The notes beneath the pieces were generated by a model. It worked only from the letters and a program-made list of their open reading frames with translations, was not told where the DNA came from and did no database searches. This document shows, one piece after another, positions 1-12,426 of a stretch of DNA of 64,000 bases. A program made the position numbers and the translations under genes. The DNA is from Gelatoporia subvermispora B (taxonomy: Eukaryota > Basidiomycota > Agaricomycetes > Polyporales > Gelatoporiaceae): contig KB445799.1 in NCBI GenBank assembly GCA_000320605.2, positions 62,001 through 126,000 of the forward strand, read 5' to 3'. Numbering within the stretch: the stretch's first letter is position 1; the number at the start of each line of letters is the position of its first letter.

Positions 1-10
1 TCCTGGGCTG

Positions 11-17
11 TATAAAA
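11..17 (+). promoter_or_regulatory. TATA box of the AAA ATPase gene
   Basis: TATAAAA lies 80 bases upstream of the ATG at 97, a normal distance for a fungal TATA promoter with a short 5' leader. Seen directly; promoter function is inferred from position. Confidence 0.6.
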
Positions 18-96
18 GGCACTACTACTTGCAAATGAATCTGCCTTCTCCTCACTTCGAATTACTACATCAGCTTGCGCCTCTCGATTCTTCAAT

Positions 97-1629
97 ATGC
101 AAAGCTACGCATCCGCAGTTCAAGAGCAGCTCAGTGCTCCTTTGCCCAATCCAGCTCTACAGCTTCTCCTTGCCCTGAAGGGCCTGTATCCAATCCACCA
201 ACATGTTTCCGTCGTGGAACACGGTGGCTCCAAATTCCCTGTACTTCAGTACCTCAGTGCGATCAGTATCCAGTACTCTTTTATCAAAGACGAAACCCAT
301 AGTGCCTACATCTATGACTCTGACTTGAAATATGCGGCGCCACGGCCCATCGTCGGAATTTGCACCTTTGACTTCGAGGGCGTTGAGTTTCGTGTCTACG
401 AGGCTTCGTGGACGCGGGACCATCAAACCATGCGATTCCTCGACTATGTGTTTGAGGGGGCAGATGACGGCATGGGCCGTATGCTGCTGACGGCCGCGTA
501 CCAGTGGGCGAATAAACTCAGGGAGGAGATGTGGGTGTTTGACAGCGGCCAGTGGGTGAAGAGCAAGGACCTGTACCAAGCCGTGCAGAAGACCAACTGG
601 GACGACATCGTGTTGGACGACAGCTTCCGGGAGGGATTGCGCCGAGATACCGAGACATTCTTCTCAAGCAAGGGGATTTATGAATCCTTGGGTGTCTCCT
701 GGAAGCGCGGGATTCTTCTCCTTGGCCCTCCCGGCAACGGAAAGACGGAGTCGATCAAGGCGTTGCTACACGAGTTCGATTATGCGGCGCTCTATGTCAA
801 ATCGATCAACACGCAAGTTGTGAGTGTTCCCAAATCCGACATCAATGAACCAGGATACTGATTATGATCGATGCAGGGGCCGGAATTTGGAGTGCGCTCC
901 GTCTTCGAACATGCGCGCAAGCACGCCCCGTGCATTCTGATATTGGAGGACCTGGATTCGATGATCACAGACGGTGTCAGATCCTTCTTCTTGAACGAAC
1001 TCGATGGACTGGTCAGTTTCCCATGCCTGCTGATAATATGGTATTACTGACAGTCTCCAGGCTCGAAACGAAGGGATCTTGACTATCGCCACGACAAACC
1101 ACCCTGAGCTAATCGACGATGCCATACTAAATCGACCTTCGCGTTTCGACGTCAAGTACGACTTTGCGCTGCCCAGCTCGGAGTTGAGAGTCAAGTTCGC
1201 GACAAAATGGTTGGGCAAAATACGCGCGCTCAATACGGGCGTCACCTTCCAAAAGTCCGACGAGGAGCTCGCCGCGATCATTGCAGAAAGAACGGACACT
1301 TGGTCGTTCGCATTCTTGAAAGAATTGTATGTTCTCTGCACGTTTAGTATCAAGGCGATGTTCTGCTCACCAGACTGACCAGGTTCGTGTCCTTCCTGCT
1401 GCGCATCGCCCATGACAAATCGTTGGGGATCAAGCACATTGGTTCAGCGGATGACGTGATTCTCGACCAAGTGAGCAAGTTGGAGCTCCAGATAATAAAA
1501 GTCAAGGAAGAAGTAAAAGGCCCGGGAAGCACGGACACTGCGAACCAGCGCAACCCTACTCGATTCTTCCGTTCCGTGCGCATGGCGACGCCAGTCCCAG
1601 CCGTAGAGGCACACGCGCTCAACCTGTAG
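97..1629 (+). CDS. AAA-family ATPase (BCS1-like or related)
   Basis: Four exons. The first (97 to about 819) ends with Walker A GPPGNGKT near residues 210-217. After an intron ending in GATGCAG, exon 2 carries Walker B (ILILEDLD). After a roughly 49 nt intron, exon 3 has the sensor-1 stretch ATTNH and the Arg-finger region RPSRFD. The last exon starts near 1382 and ends at the TAG at 1627-1629. The complete AAA module sits behind about 180 residues that match no domain I recognise. The family unfolds or remodels protein complexes using ATP. No membrane segment or clear presequence is visible, so location and substrate are unknown. The ATG at 97 follows a TATA box and opens the long frame. Confidence 0.85.
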
Positions 1630-1769
1630 ATGAGCATTCATCGTTTTACTTCCGGTAGAATGGGTTACCCCAGTTTCGATGGAGGAATACTTTGTACAAT
1701 AGATTATAAGTCGTAAATCTCGTCAGATGCATCGGAAAGTTGTAGAGCATCTACATGAAAGACATGCAT

Positions 1770-4040
1770 CTATTGCTTTCTCTCGTCTCCTAGGCTGTCT
1801 ACTGCTTCGGGATTCATCACATCGATGCCCATTTCCTCGGCTGCCAGAGAGTTTGTGCGTGAACACAACGCAAACGACGTGATACTAATACGTACCAGCT
1901 ATCTGCTTGATGGGACCCGTGAACCACTTCCTCGCACTGATGACCCAAAAGCCCATGCTGTACGCGATGACAATCCCGACAGCGACGATGGCGTAATTGA
2001 GCGTCTGTGAGTTGACGGGGTTCAACTCCGGCAGGATGAACACAATCGAGATGAAGCAGATCCATATTACGGATATAATTGCAATTGGATATGAGAACCT
2101 GCCGAGATGGAATGGCCCTCGCACGAACTGGGCGCGGTATATAACACGCAAGGCGATGGGTATCCCTGAAAACAATGATAAGTACCCCAGCTTACATTTC
2201 GCATTCAGGACGCCTACCGTATGAGATGTAGAGGCCCATAGTGGCGATGGATGTGGCTGCGGAAAACGCCACAGAGCTCCCTAGACTTGGCAGGCCAAGG
2301 ATGAAACTCAGAGTGCACGCCAACCAAACTGAAACAGATCAAATTGTGAGAGAAGTTAGCGATGCAATTTCTAATGAAGGCTCACCGGTACGAATGGGAG
2401 ACTTGCGCTTCGGGTCAACCTTGTGGAAGAACTTGTGTCCAGGTATGCCGCCGTCGCGCGCAAATGCGTACATCATACGACTGTTCGATGTTATAGAGAA
2501 TGTCCCGCAAAAGAACATGGAGCCTATCACAATAACCTGCCAGATAGCCGCGTTACTCACTGACTGCACGCAACACGATTATTCTCACCATCAACACAAT
2601 GGCACCCTTCTCACCAACAGTATCTAGAAAAATCTGAGCAACAGGCTCCCCAGTTGGTGATGCGATAGTGTTGTCCAGGTCTTGGATGGAGAAGAGGAGG
2701 CCCAACAGTAAGAACCAACCGAGGACAGCAGAGACGCTAATGGCCATGACGATACCGATCGGGCCCGACATTGCCGCATTGCGAGTCTCTTCGGTCATCT
2801 GCACTCGGCACGAACATAAGCTACCCAGTTGAAGCGAATGCTGTCACGGGAACTAACATGTGCGCTCGCGTCAAATCCTGGAATTAACGTTAGGCGACAA
2901 GTTTATAGTCATTCGAAGGGGACTCCCGACCTGTGAGGGTGTACTGCGCTATCAGAATGCCGATGACGGCCACGTAAGCCGGGCTCGCGCGTTCGCTCCA
3001 ACCAGGGCCTCCGTCAACGCCAGTGCCGTCGATGAACGTTCTGAACACGAAATCGCCAGACTGGTGCGTGGGTGCCTTGACAAGGATGGCAATGACGAGT
3101 GCAGTCGTGCCGACCGCGTGCCACCAGACCGAGACGTTATTGAGGTACTTCAGAAGGTGCACGCCAAAGGTGTTGATGAGGCCCTGCGCGATGAGCACGG
3201 CGGCATAAATTCCAATGGTTCGATGTGCATTCGGGACGAAGTCAGTGTTGAATGTGGAGACCGTCGAAATGAAGGTGGCACATGCAAAGCTACATTAATT
3301 CTCCAGTCGTTAGACCATAGAAGTTAGTGAACGGCTCCTCGAAATACCTGATCCCCGTTGTAACTGCAACCTGGCCAAGTAAGTTGAACCAACCAGTGAC
3401 CCATGATGCGAACGCAGCACGCTCTGGAGGCGAAACCATAGCTGCCCAGAAGTACGGACCGCCGCTGGTTGGATGTGCACTGCAGACCTCTGATAGGAGA
3501 CGTGATTCGATGGTACTCTCAAAATGCTGAGCACTCACCAGCCATTGCAAGACCGACGCAAATCGTGAAGCAGGCTGTAATGATGTTGTAAACATTCCGA
3601 CAGGGACGCACACGCAGGATGCACTCTCACCAACGATTATCCATCCCCATACCATGACGGCTGGACCACCAGTTGTCTGGTCTTGTATCAGAATGGAAAA
3701 ATGCACGTAATTGTAGACTGACCAGGCCATATGCAAAGAGGGATGAGACGCCAGTGATGACACTGATGATCGAGAATGACACGCCGAAATTCTACGCCAC
3801 ATCATGCATCGTGAGTGCTCTGCACGGACTAGGGTGTCTACGACCCTCACTTGTAGCAGTCCCAGCTCCCGCCTGCGCAAATCGTCAGCCCAGAGCAACC
3901 GCCTTTCCGATTACGCCCACATACCTTAGCTCCTGTTTATACCCCATACGCGCCAGCTCTGCCTCGTCTGCATCCCTACCCAGTGTCGGCTGCACTACGA
4001 CTCTGGCCTCCTTCGAGCTGGTGCTGACGGAGTCGGACAT
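1770..4040 (-). CDS. Amino acid/GABA permease (APC superfamily)
   Basis: A minus-strand multi-exon gene starting MSDSVSTSSKEARVVV at 4040 and ending ERKQ-stop at 1770-1772. The exons encode successive hydrophobic helices, for example around 3780-3720 (GVSFSIISVITGVSSLFAYG, with GGPAVMVWGW in the next exon), 3200-2890, 2800-2560 and 2175-1900. The early glycine-rich GG-P-x-VWGW region and the E-x-x-RMGY-type N-terminal tail are typical of fungal UGA4/HNM1-like permeases, which import GABA, choline or amino acids across the plasma membrane. Introns are about 50 nt; the last one lies around 1844-1897. The exact substrate cannot be read from sequence. The stop is about 140 nt from the convergent AAA gene. 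Confidence 0.8.
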
Positions 4041-6194
4041 CTCGGAAGCAGAGGTCGCCAGGAAATGCGGGGTACAATGGAACCATCTTCGCGCCTGCCC
4101 ACTATATAAATCGTGAAAACCGCACGCGATAACAGCTCCGTGGGTGATTGGCGCGCGAGGGAGCTCGAGTCGATCTGGGCGCTGAGATCTTATTGCGGCT
4201 GCATTAGCTACGCGAGATGGATCACGGTGAGAGTCATCTCCGCGACTACAGCCAGTCCACCATCTGTATAGCAGCCGTCCTGGCCAAATGTCGGGGGAAG
4301 CACGACTGCTGAACAGCAGATCAGGGTTTGTAGAATGCCTTATCTCGGGGTCTGTGAATATTGCACTGCGGACACGCCTGTCAAGACTCGGTAACAGGCG
4401 TCCCCCTACGGGCTGTCTCGTGATAAGAGTTCTAACGCTCCTTATCGCTACCGAAGAAGACTCCGGCTTGGGATGCGTAAAATGCACCCTACCATCGAAA
4501 TCTGGTAGGAAAATGACCTACGGTCTTGGTAGAGATGCGTCATGCAGTCCACCGGTTCCACAGCATTGCGGGCTGGTGCCGCCGAACACCGATTTTAAAT
4601 ACCCCTAACTTGAAGCTTGAAGGCAGATGCAAACTGTCTGCCTAATGTGCTTCACTGCAGGTTATTCTGCAGGTATACTAAGAGTACGGGCAGTCTATGG
4701 AATGTACATCGCAGTGCCCAGCGCTGCCCGACATCACCTTGCTTGCAAGGTCTCTCCCAGTCCACAATGTGTTCACTTTTCCGTTGACATTTTCCCACGC
4801 ATGACGCGTCGTTCCTAATATGGTATGTGCGATGTACATTTCCGCGTCTGATGGGCGTCTGTTAGCTACCATGCTCATCACGTGCTTCCGCTGTGTGGCA
4901 CTTGTCCTCCCCGCCACATCAGTCTTCCCAGTGTCTCCCAATCTGTTTTGCTCCTTTCGTTCAATATTTCGAGCCAATCGTCTTCTTTCTGCAGATCCGG
5001 GTCGCGATTTCTAAACAGCTTTCGATCGAACAACCCGAACTTCTTGATAGCGCCAAGTACAAGTGTATCACTGCACAAGAGGCATGTCCATGCCCGTGTC
5101 CTCTTTGTAGACATGTTCCAGTCGCCGAAGAGACTGGCATGTTACAAGTGATCTGACAGGCATGTCTCAGTTGAGACTCTCAACACATTGACCATGCCCG
5201 ATGCGCACTGATGGTCAAGTCTAGATGAAAATAGTAGGACGGAAATTGTCCCTGTTATGTGAATGCTTATGTAGCGGCACATGTAGCTCCATAATTACCA
5301 TGCCTGTGTTCTCGTCCCAAAATCATGTAGAGCTTGATTGAATTAATGCATACATCTTGTTGATGCAGCGATAAAGTGGCCAATCGCCAACGTGAGGATT
5401 GCATCTGAGTTCGATTTTCTAAACGAGAGCGAGCAAGGTGTTTGCCGACGCAGGCGGCGCTTCTCTAGTATTCGCATCGGCCAACAAACGTGTTAGCTTC
5501 AAGCTTCATCGATGTCATCTCCGGCGGCTCTTTCCGTTACTCCGCCCGGTCCATCATCAACACCATGCACGAACATAAGGGCTGCTGAGAACGGAGAGTT
5601 CTGTCGAGACCTGCGATAGTTAGGTGTGCCGATTTGCTCTTGCACTGGCACCTGTATCGCCATCTAAATCACCAAAGTTGCCGCATCTCGAATTCAATCA
5701 GATAATTGATCACAGCACCGCCCAAGACAGCAATCCGATTGGAGGTAGTTTTACAGATATGAGATCTTTCTGAAGTATGGTATGTATATTGCTATCAGGT
5801 TGCTCCGGACGACAATCCGAAACTCTCGGAGAAGCTTGTGTGATTTCAGCGGAGCTTGAATGGCTAAGTGGACATATCGTCTATTGCTGGGTAGTCTTCA
5901 ATGTCTAAGAGGTGAACCAGTCTCAGTTTCGACCTAGGAGACACGTATCTCAGTATTGGTTCTTCCTTCGACAATTACTATCCTCTGGTGTCCATTGAGA
6001 ATGCAATACTTGAGTTGCAAAAGAGCATTAGCATCAAGCGGAGCTGCAAAGACAGAGCGCCCGTTGGAAAGACATCGCGACGTCGCCGGTCCTCCCGTCC
6101 GTCCAGTCTCTCCGTGGTCTCACTTTCGGGTATCGAGGTTGCCCATGACGCCTTCTGTACATATGCAACGTTGCTGCCGCTGTCTGTGAAACTG
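4041..6194. other. Gene-poor 2.1 kb stretch
   Basis: Between the permease start and the F-box start no recognisable domain appears on either strand. Only short open frames are present; the most protein-like is listed separately at 4878-5114. The part next to 4040 should hold the permease promoter and the part before 6195 the F-box promoter. No tRNA, tandem array or transposase was found by eye. Confidence 0.5.
4878..5114 (-). CDS. Possible small protein of unknown function
   Basis: A 78-codon frame on the minus strand with protein-like composition, including IKKFGLFDRKLF and DPDLQKEDDWLEI and several Trp residues. I recognise no family, see no signal peptide or membrane span, and it may be a decayed gene. 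A second open frame overlaps it on the same strand (4678-4977), so a frameshifted longer ancestor is possible. It is isolated in gene-poor DNA. Confidence 0.2.
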   Translation of the reverse strand: MSTKRTRAWTCLLCSDTLVLGAIKKFGLFDRKLFRNRDPDLQKEDDWLEILNERSKTDWETLGRLMWRGGQVPHSGST

Positions 6195-8087
6195 ATGTAT
6201 CAAACTATCAATGGAAGCGCGGCTGCTGCCTTACTTCTGGATCTGCCAGAAGAGCTTCTCCTGGAGGTCCTGAAGAACCTCGATTTCCGCAGTATCCTGC
6301 GCTGCTGCTGTGTTCGTTCTCTCACAGCAGTCTATTTCTGTTCAATGGTGTTGATGGAACTTGCCGCAGGTATGTCGTCTGCTGCAATCCGCGATAAAGG
6401 GGTCGCTTGAGTTGCAGTACAAGATCGAGCTCTATGCAGACGGGCTCGTTGACGGTCCACCGATCCCAAATCTGACGACGGCAGATCGTCTGCACTTGCT
6501 GCTCGAGCGGCGTCGGCGCTGGAGAAGTCTTGATTGGAGGCGCATGGAGAGCATCCCGATTACGGGTGGCTGCCAGGCGTACGAGCTCGTCGATGGCGTT
6601 TTTGCAAAGTCCATGAGCACTGCTTTCGCTGGCGGCTCGCGCCACTTCACGACGGTGCGGCTCCCGACGCAGGCGGAACCCGCGCGGACCATCGTGCGAG
6701 AGAATCTGGGCGTGCCGACGAGAGACTTCGCGATGGACCCGTCACAGGACCTCCTGGCGCTAGTGCACAATGATGAAGGGTGCGTTTATGCGTCTCTCCG
6801 ATTCCGAGCGGCAGCTTATGACAAGATAACATGATGTAGCAATGTCGGCCCACCACGGATCGTCATTCATTTTCGGACGCTGAGTACCAACGAGGTGCAT
6901 CCCAAGGCCTCCTTGGCCCAGCTCGAGGCTCCTATGCCATTACGCACAGAAAACTCTCTCATCCAGGTTGCGGACGATGTTGTTGCTCTGTTCTACTGGG
7001 CACATGGCCCGGGTATCCTGATTTGGAACTGGCAGAAAGGTATCCTACTCGTGGTGCGTTTCCCTGTTATCCGTGTCTTCATATCGGTCGTTCACCTCTA
7101 CAATTTAGAATCTGACCCAGAACAGCATCCGTAGGGACGTACTTCCCCCAATGGTCTGGGACTTCGCTTTCCTATCCAATCGTGCCTTCCTCGTGACGAC
7201 CATCGCAGGAGTCGGTACCATCGAGATATACGCTTTCAGGGGCGACGTGGCCTTGGAAGGGGGCTTAGAGAAGCCCAATTCCGCGCGGCGCGTCGCAAGC
7301 CTCGGAATGCCGCCGATCAAACAAACCCAGGAGTTGCACGCGTTCAATACGCATTCGGGTCCGTTCGTGCATAGACCGGGCACCGGGCAGCTGTTTCACA
7401 CCGCGAGCGACATGTGCGCGCACCTATTCGAGCTGAATTACGGCGAGCACGGGCGGCGCTTCCTGCTCTTCGTGCCGAACCGATTTTTCCTCTCGTTCGT
7501 GCCCAAGGAGGGCGAGATCGCAGGCGTGCGCCACACCATCGAACAATCATGGAACGAGTGGGGCCCGTTGAACTCGCGGGTCCTCCACCGACGCGGGAGA
7601 TTTCAGTGGCTCAGGTGCGACCGCAAGTTCGGCACAGTGTGTTTGTGCAGCTGACTCCCGCGCAAGGTACATCCACGGCCATAGGCTGGTTCTGCCGCTG
7701 GCTCTACCGCCGAGCCCTCCTGATACAATGATCAGAGAGCGGCTGCTCATTGTATGCGACTTCAATGTGCATCCGAAGCGCATCAACGACCCCGTCGAGA
7801 AGCCGGACAACTGCGAGATTGTCACCGTGCCGGAGGTTATACCTGCGGACGACACGTTCAAAGAGGAGGTTATCACGTACTTGCCGTATGCACGCTCTTT
7901 GAAGATAGTGACCTTCAACTACTCCGGTCTTATGATTGACGATGAGAGGATTGTTGGGATGAAGGTACGTGCATGTTCCTTGAGGATAATTATATCTTTC
8001 TGACATTGGCCTCGTACTCGGTTCATGCGGCAGTCCTTGGCCTTTGCTGATGGTGACATGACTGATATCGATGTATTCATGTTTTGA
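6195..8087 (+). CDS. F-box protein, Agaricomycete-expanded family
   Basis: The first exon holds an F-box (LLLDLPEELLLEVLKNLDF) right after the ATG at 6195. After an intron of about 57 nt comes VCRLLQSAIKGSLELQYKIE, the signature that follows the F-box in this basidiomycete family. Further introns lie near 6780-6838, 7052-7106, 7615-7664 and 7963-8031. Splicing at 7615 joins FQWLR to YIHGHRLVLP. The gene ends FMF-stop at 8085-8087. The family is expected to act as a substrate adaptor of SCF ubiquitin ligases; the roughly 400-residue C-terminal part is of unknown fold. An in-frame ATG at 5988 could add 69 residues, but the F-box-proximal ATG fits relatives better. Confidence 0.8.
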
Positions 8088-8143
8088 CACGAGTGCCCTC
8101 TTTTCCCGCTAATTACGATTCGATGAATTCACTTCTTGACTAG

Positions 8144-8164
8144 ACCCTAATGTAGGGTTAGGGG
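8144..8164. promoter_or_regulatory. Telomere-repeat-like (telobox) inverted motif
   Basis: ACCCTAA, a two-base gap, then TAGGGTTAGGGG: an inverted pair of TTAGGG-type units about 150 nt upstream of the senescence-domain gene. In fungi such motifs can bind TRF/Tbf1-type factors. Function here is only inferred. Confidence 0.35.
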
Positions 8165-8311
8165 ACAATGACGACATACGGGATCAGGCTGGCAGCTGGT
8201 TCGATTGTGGAGCAGACCAACAACACTGTATTATAGAGTACAGCCTCCGCTGTCTGCGCATTTCAGTCATAACACTTTTCCAGCCATTTTTACACAGCTG
8301 TTTCTGGTGCT

Positions 8312-9458
8312 ATGTCTACTCAAACAGAACCACAGATCCTTGTCGAAATTCCGGAAGTCATCGCTGCACATGTTCTGGGACAGTCCAGTGCGATATTAGG
8401 AGAGGGGACTCTTACACTAGTTTCAACACAATCGTCGAGTCTATCCGCACCGACTCATGGTGACTTGGGGAGCACGCCCATTTTGACACTCGCTATCGGC
8501 AATGCTGCATTCCCACTATTCAAGACATCTACATTTGGCACGCTTGCCGACGGAGACTACAGGACGTATGTCTTTACTCCCGAGATTGGTGGGGAGAAAG
8601 GAGGGTATGTACACAGACTCCATTGCATGAGAAGTCTGCTTATCTACCAAGCACATATAGATATGTCCAGATCACGCTTCCGGAAGGTGTCAAAGAAGTC
8701 GACACGCAGCTCTCCGAACTGCAGACCAAGTTCGAGCAGGTCCTTATCGACCACGCACTACTGAAGGAGGGAGTCGAGGCGACCGCAGACGAGCTGGGAA
8801 AGAGCGTGCGTGACGACTCGGCAGTGCTCGCGCAGAGCGTCCGAGACTCTGCGTCGTCGTACGTCGTCGTATGGCAACACAATGTCGAATTCTCTACTGA
8901 TCTACTCCCAGGTACCTCGCAGGGAATCCGGCGACCACGTCCCCGGCGTCCTTCACGGATACTGGCCACGCCGTTATGGCAAGTAGCGCCTCAGGCACCG
9001 GGTCCTTCGCCGCGACCGCCCGGCGCCTGACGAACGCCGTCAGCTCCGCGGCTGGTGAGGCCGGCGCATGGGTTGCGGGCCGCCTCGTCCCCACCAATGC
9101 ATCGAACACCGAGACGCTCCAGGACGCCGCGAACGCGTGGGACACCGCGTCTGACGGCGTGAGCTCCGGCTTGGCGGAGGTACGCGGCGCGACGAGCGAT
9201 TCCGCGGGGCGTGTGGTCGAGAACGACTACGGCTTGGAGGCACGCGACGTACTCGGGAACGCTGCAGTGAGCGCGGGGAATGTGAGTGCCGTAGCTGGTG
9301 CGGCGGCGCAGGTGACGAGCGGCGCGGCGCTGGCCACTGCGGGCCTCCGGGGAGCGGCGGAGACGCAGATTAAGCAGCAGGAGCTGAAGGATAGTGTGCA
9401 AGCTGGCGCTGAGGTCACGTCGCCGGTGGGAGGGAATTGGAAGGATGTTCCGATTTGA
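8312..9458 (+). CDS. Senescence/spartin-domain protein
   Basis: Three exons starting MSTQTEPQILVEIPEV at 8312. Introns run from about 8606 to 8660 (donor GTATGT) and from about 8861 (GTACGT) to 8911, the latter joining SASS to YLAGNP. The middle region reads ITLPEGVKEVD then LQTKFEQVLIDHALLKEGVE, characteristic of the fungal senescence-domain family (spartin/ERD7-like). The C-terminal half is Ala/Gly/Ser-rich with amphipathic repeats (SSAAGEAGAWVAGRLVP, GNAAVSAGNVSAVAGAAAQV), as expected for this domain, which in relatives associates with lipid droplets or membranes. The ATG opens the frame and has no upstream in-frame competitor. Confidence 0.8.
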
Positions 9459-10015
9459 GGGTCCGATGTCTCACCATGGATTGTTTTGGCGCTTGATTTG
9501 ACGGTAATGGAGAGATGTACTTTCTTGGTTTATGTGTTTGCTGAGCTTGTGATATATGGCATAGACATTTAAGGCCATCTTCGCTCCGCAGGAGCGCAGC
9601 GGGAATAAACTTGGGTCTCTGATGTGAGGCGTTTGTCCAAGGCTTCGTTTCAGCTCCGAGATCTCCCGGAGCATTCGTTGATCTCCTTCCGTGCCTGAGA
9701 GCGCCGTGATGAATGCGGATACGTATCCGATCTGCCACCAACATCACTTGTCTGAGAACGTTGTTCACGCCACCGTCCATGACATATGGGAAGATGGAGA
9801 TGTCTTGCAACATGTGATCTGTAGTGTCGTGCCTGACAACTGAGGCAGTTGCGCTCGAGAGCGCTGCATCAGGCCACAGGGATGGTGTCGAGACAGTGAT
9901 TACACACCTTTCTCCTGCTTGGCTTACAGGTTGCCTTCTAGTCCTTGCTCTGTGTAGCATCCGGGCTTCGTTGCCTCTCATTTATGCATTGATATTGTCG
10001 GGCGAGATAGCTACA
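9459..10015. other. Intergenic, no gene seen
   Basis: The 557 nt between the senescence-domain and VAP-like genes contain only shadow frames. The part close to 10016 should be the promoter and leader of the VAP-like gene. Confidence 0.5.
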
Positions 10016-11086
10016 ATGTCCATTAAGGTACCATATACCCTGGAACTCCCTAGTATGACAGTGTCGCAGTCTCGTGGCATCCTCTTGTTGACCTTCCACC
10101 AGGGCCTTTGACCAAACGATGCGAGCTACCCCTTCCCATCACGAATTATAGTGGTCAGACAGTGGCGTTCAAAGTGCTTTCGAATAATAATCAGGTACGC
10201 CCATGGATCCCTCATTGACAATTGTGATTGAGCGCACATCGCAGATGGCTATCATACGGCCTAACATGGGAATTATTGAGCCGGGACAGACTCTGGAGAT
10301 TCAAGGTACTGTCGCTTTGGCTGTCGCAGAATATTTACAAGCTAACTCGTCTATAGTTCGACGAAAGGGCTTGGCAACTGAGCCTCCAGAAGGATTCCAA
10401 TGTCGTGATAGACTGAAGATTCTCAGCATGGACGTCCCCCCTGATGCGGCTTCCACGCTTGACTTGAGACATCTCAAGGTATGTCTACAATTATGATGCG
10501 CGAGATGCATGCTAATTTCCAGTCGGCCATTTAGTGGAATGATCCATCCGGCCTTGTCCATGAACACAAAGTATCGATGGTGTTCCAGTCCCACACCGAC
10601 TACATGTCAAGTTGGAAAGGCAAAGAACCCATCAGAGGCTCGATCGACAGTCTCGCGAGCACGCAAACAGATAGCGAAATGTCGAAGAATCTTGCGCGTG
10701 CGTACATGCATCAGCGACATGTGTCGAATCACGACGACAAAGACAGCTTATTGGAATACGGAGACGAGAGGAGTATGGAAAAACGCATCAGCGTTCCACC
10801 CGCATATGAGCATACGATGAATGGGGGGACTTATGATATTAAATCTGGCTTCCCTGTACAGACATACCGACCCAGACCGATTCGAAAGCTTCCAACACCA
10901 CCGGTAGCTCACGCCAACATCAACTCCCTGACGCAATTCTCCGCCACACCTCTTGGATCGAATGTAGGATCCGGCTACACGGATGATCACTCGGATGTTG
11001 AGGCCGACATCTTGGAGCTCCAGAGCATGATATCGGACTTAACCTCAACATCTGATAGTTTCTCCGACGTTGCGTGTCGTTACTGA
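10016..11086 (+). CDS. VAP-like protein with MSP domain (Scs2/VAPA family)
   Basis: A 50 nt intron (about 10053-10102) joins the first exon MSIKVPYTLELP to RPLTKRCELPLPITN, giving the VAP N-terminus. Later exons supply GQTVAFKV, then IIRPNMGIIEPGQTLEIQ and CRDRLKILSMDV, the core strands of a major-sperm-protein fold. VAPs tether the ER to other membranes by binding FFAT motifs. Downstream is about 170 residues of low-complexity Ser/Asp-rich tail ending DVACRY, with no C-terminal membrane anchor visible. It may therefore be a soluble MSP protein, or the anchor exon was missed. The last intron is about 10480-10533 (joining LK to WNDPSG). Confidence 0.75.
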
Positions 11087-11357
11087 TTTATTATTCGTTT
11101 CGCTTGTGCCGGAGTACGGTGTATCTATCCTGTGCCGTGTACTTGTATTTCAAGATATTATTGGGTCTTTGTACGTGGATCAAATCCTCTGCCCTCTGAC
11201 TAGTTCACGTGCTTGCGTTGTTTCTTGCATCGTCAGTCGTGTATACATTGAACGAGAACAAGGTCGCGCGAGATATAGATTCAGCGGACCAGATAGAAGT
11301 ATAAATCTCTCTGGCATAGATGCATAGATAACTGCTACTTGTGCCTACCAAGCCGAG

Positions 11358-12426
11358 CTACACTTTCTGCAACAGAACCTTCGTAACGAAGCCAAGAATC
11401 GCCTCTCTGAACTCATCCGGCTTCTCGACGAACGGCATATGTCCTGCGCCCGCAATCTTCACCACCTCAAGATTCTCCCATCCCTCATACCCATCCAAAT
11501 GGTCTCTTGAGTTCACCGCATCAACCATTCTCCCGCCATACACAATCACATCCTCCGGACCATCCACAATGAGCATCGGCAGCCCGGCCTTTCCTGCCTC
11601 GAAGAAGCCCTTCGGGTCCTGCGGCCGCCCGAGGAGGCGCGCGCAGCACATGCGCGGCTGGAGCATGACGTCGCCCAGGAGCGCGCGGTACGTGGCGTGC
11701 GGGAGCGCAAAGCTCGGCGCGGTGAGCCCGCGCACGAACGCGAGCGCGGTGCTCTGGAAGAGTGGTGTGTCGCCGGTGGACGTGAACGGCGGGATCACGC
11801 CGAGCGCGAAGGGCGTCGCGATGTGCGGCACGCTCGCCGTGTACGGGAAGCCCGTGATCACGATCACGCCGGAGATGTACGAGGGCGGGTGGAAGGAGAG
11901 GATGTCGGAGAGATTTGTGCCTGTGGCCATGTTGGTTTGCACACTTGTTCAAGCTCGGATATGAATGAACACCTACAGCCAAGGCTCCTGAGAGAAGGGA
12001 TGGTGTTAGCATGGACACTGCGGGATTCTCGCGATGGGATCAACTTACCATGCACCAACAAAGGGAGTTTTAAGGTTAAAGCCTGCCACCACAGCGTCAA
12101 AATCTTCTGCAAGGCGCTGAGATTGCCACTCTTCCTCTTTTTCGGGTTTCCCGCTGCGACCATGGCCTCTGGTGTCATACCTCACCTATGCATGGTCCCG
12201 ATAAGCATTGTATACTACATGTGAGTCTCAACTTCCTATCGCGCACCAGATAATGTTTCTCAGAAAATTTAGGGTCGGCAAAGACGTTGTCGAACACTGA
12301 GGAGCTGAGCGAGAAACCATGGATGAGGACTATCGATGGATTCGACGGGTTGCCCACAGCATCAGCATAGATCTCAGTCCCATCGGACGACTTCAGCACT
12401 TTCGATGTGACGGACAGGACAGCCAT
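11358..12426 (-). CDS. Alpha/beta hydrolase
   Basis: The minus-strand gene starts MAVLSVTSKVLKSSDG at 12426 and has the oxyanion-hole motif VLIHGFSLS. After an intron comes YDTRGHGRSGKPE, the usual strand-4 loop. Splicing gives the nucleophile elbow as A-W-S-L-G, then a long last exon beginning near TNLSDIL and containing MLIVDGPEDVIV (acid region) and AGAGHMPFVEKP (catalytic His). All triad elements are present. Family members are esterases, haloperoxidase-like enzymes or epoxide hydrolases; the substrate is unknown. It shares a divergent 0.8 kb promoter region with the HELLS-type gene. Confidence 0.8.

Noticed and set aside
9415..9981. 188-codon minus-strand open frame
   Set aside because: Low-complexity reading of an intergenic region overlapping the 3' end of the senescence-domain gene; no motif, splice pattern or start context.
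11697..12224. 175-codon plus-strand frame opposite the alpha/beta hydrolase
   Set aside because: A GC-rich shadow of the real minus-strand coding sequence.
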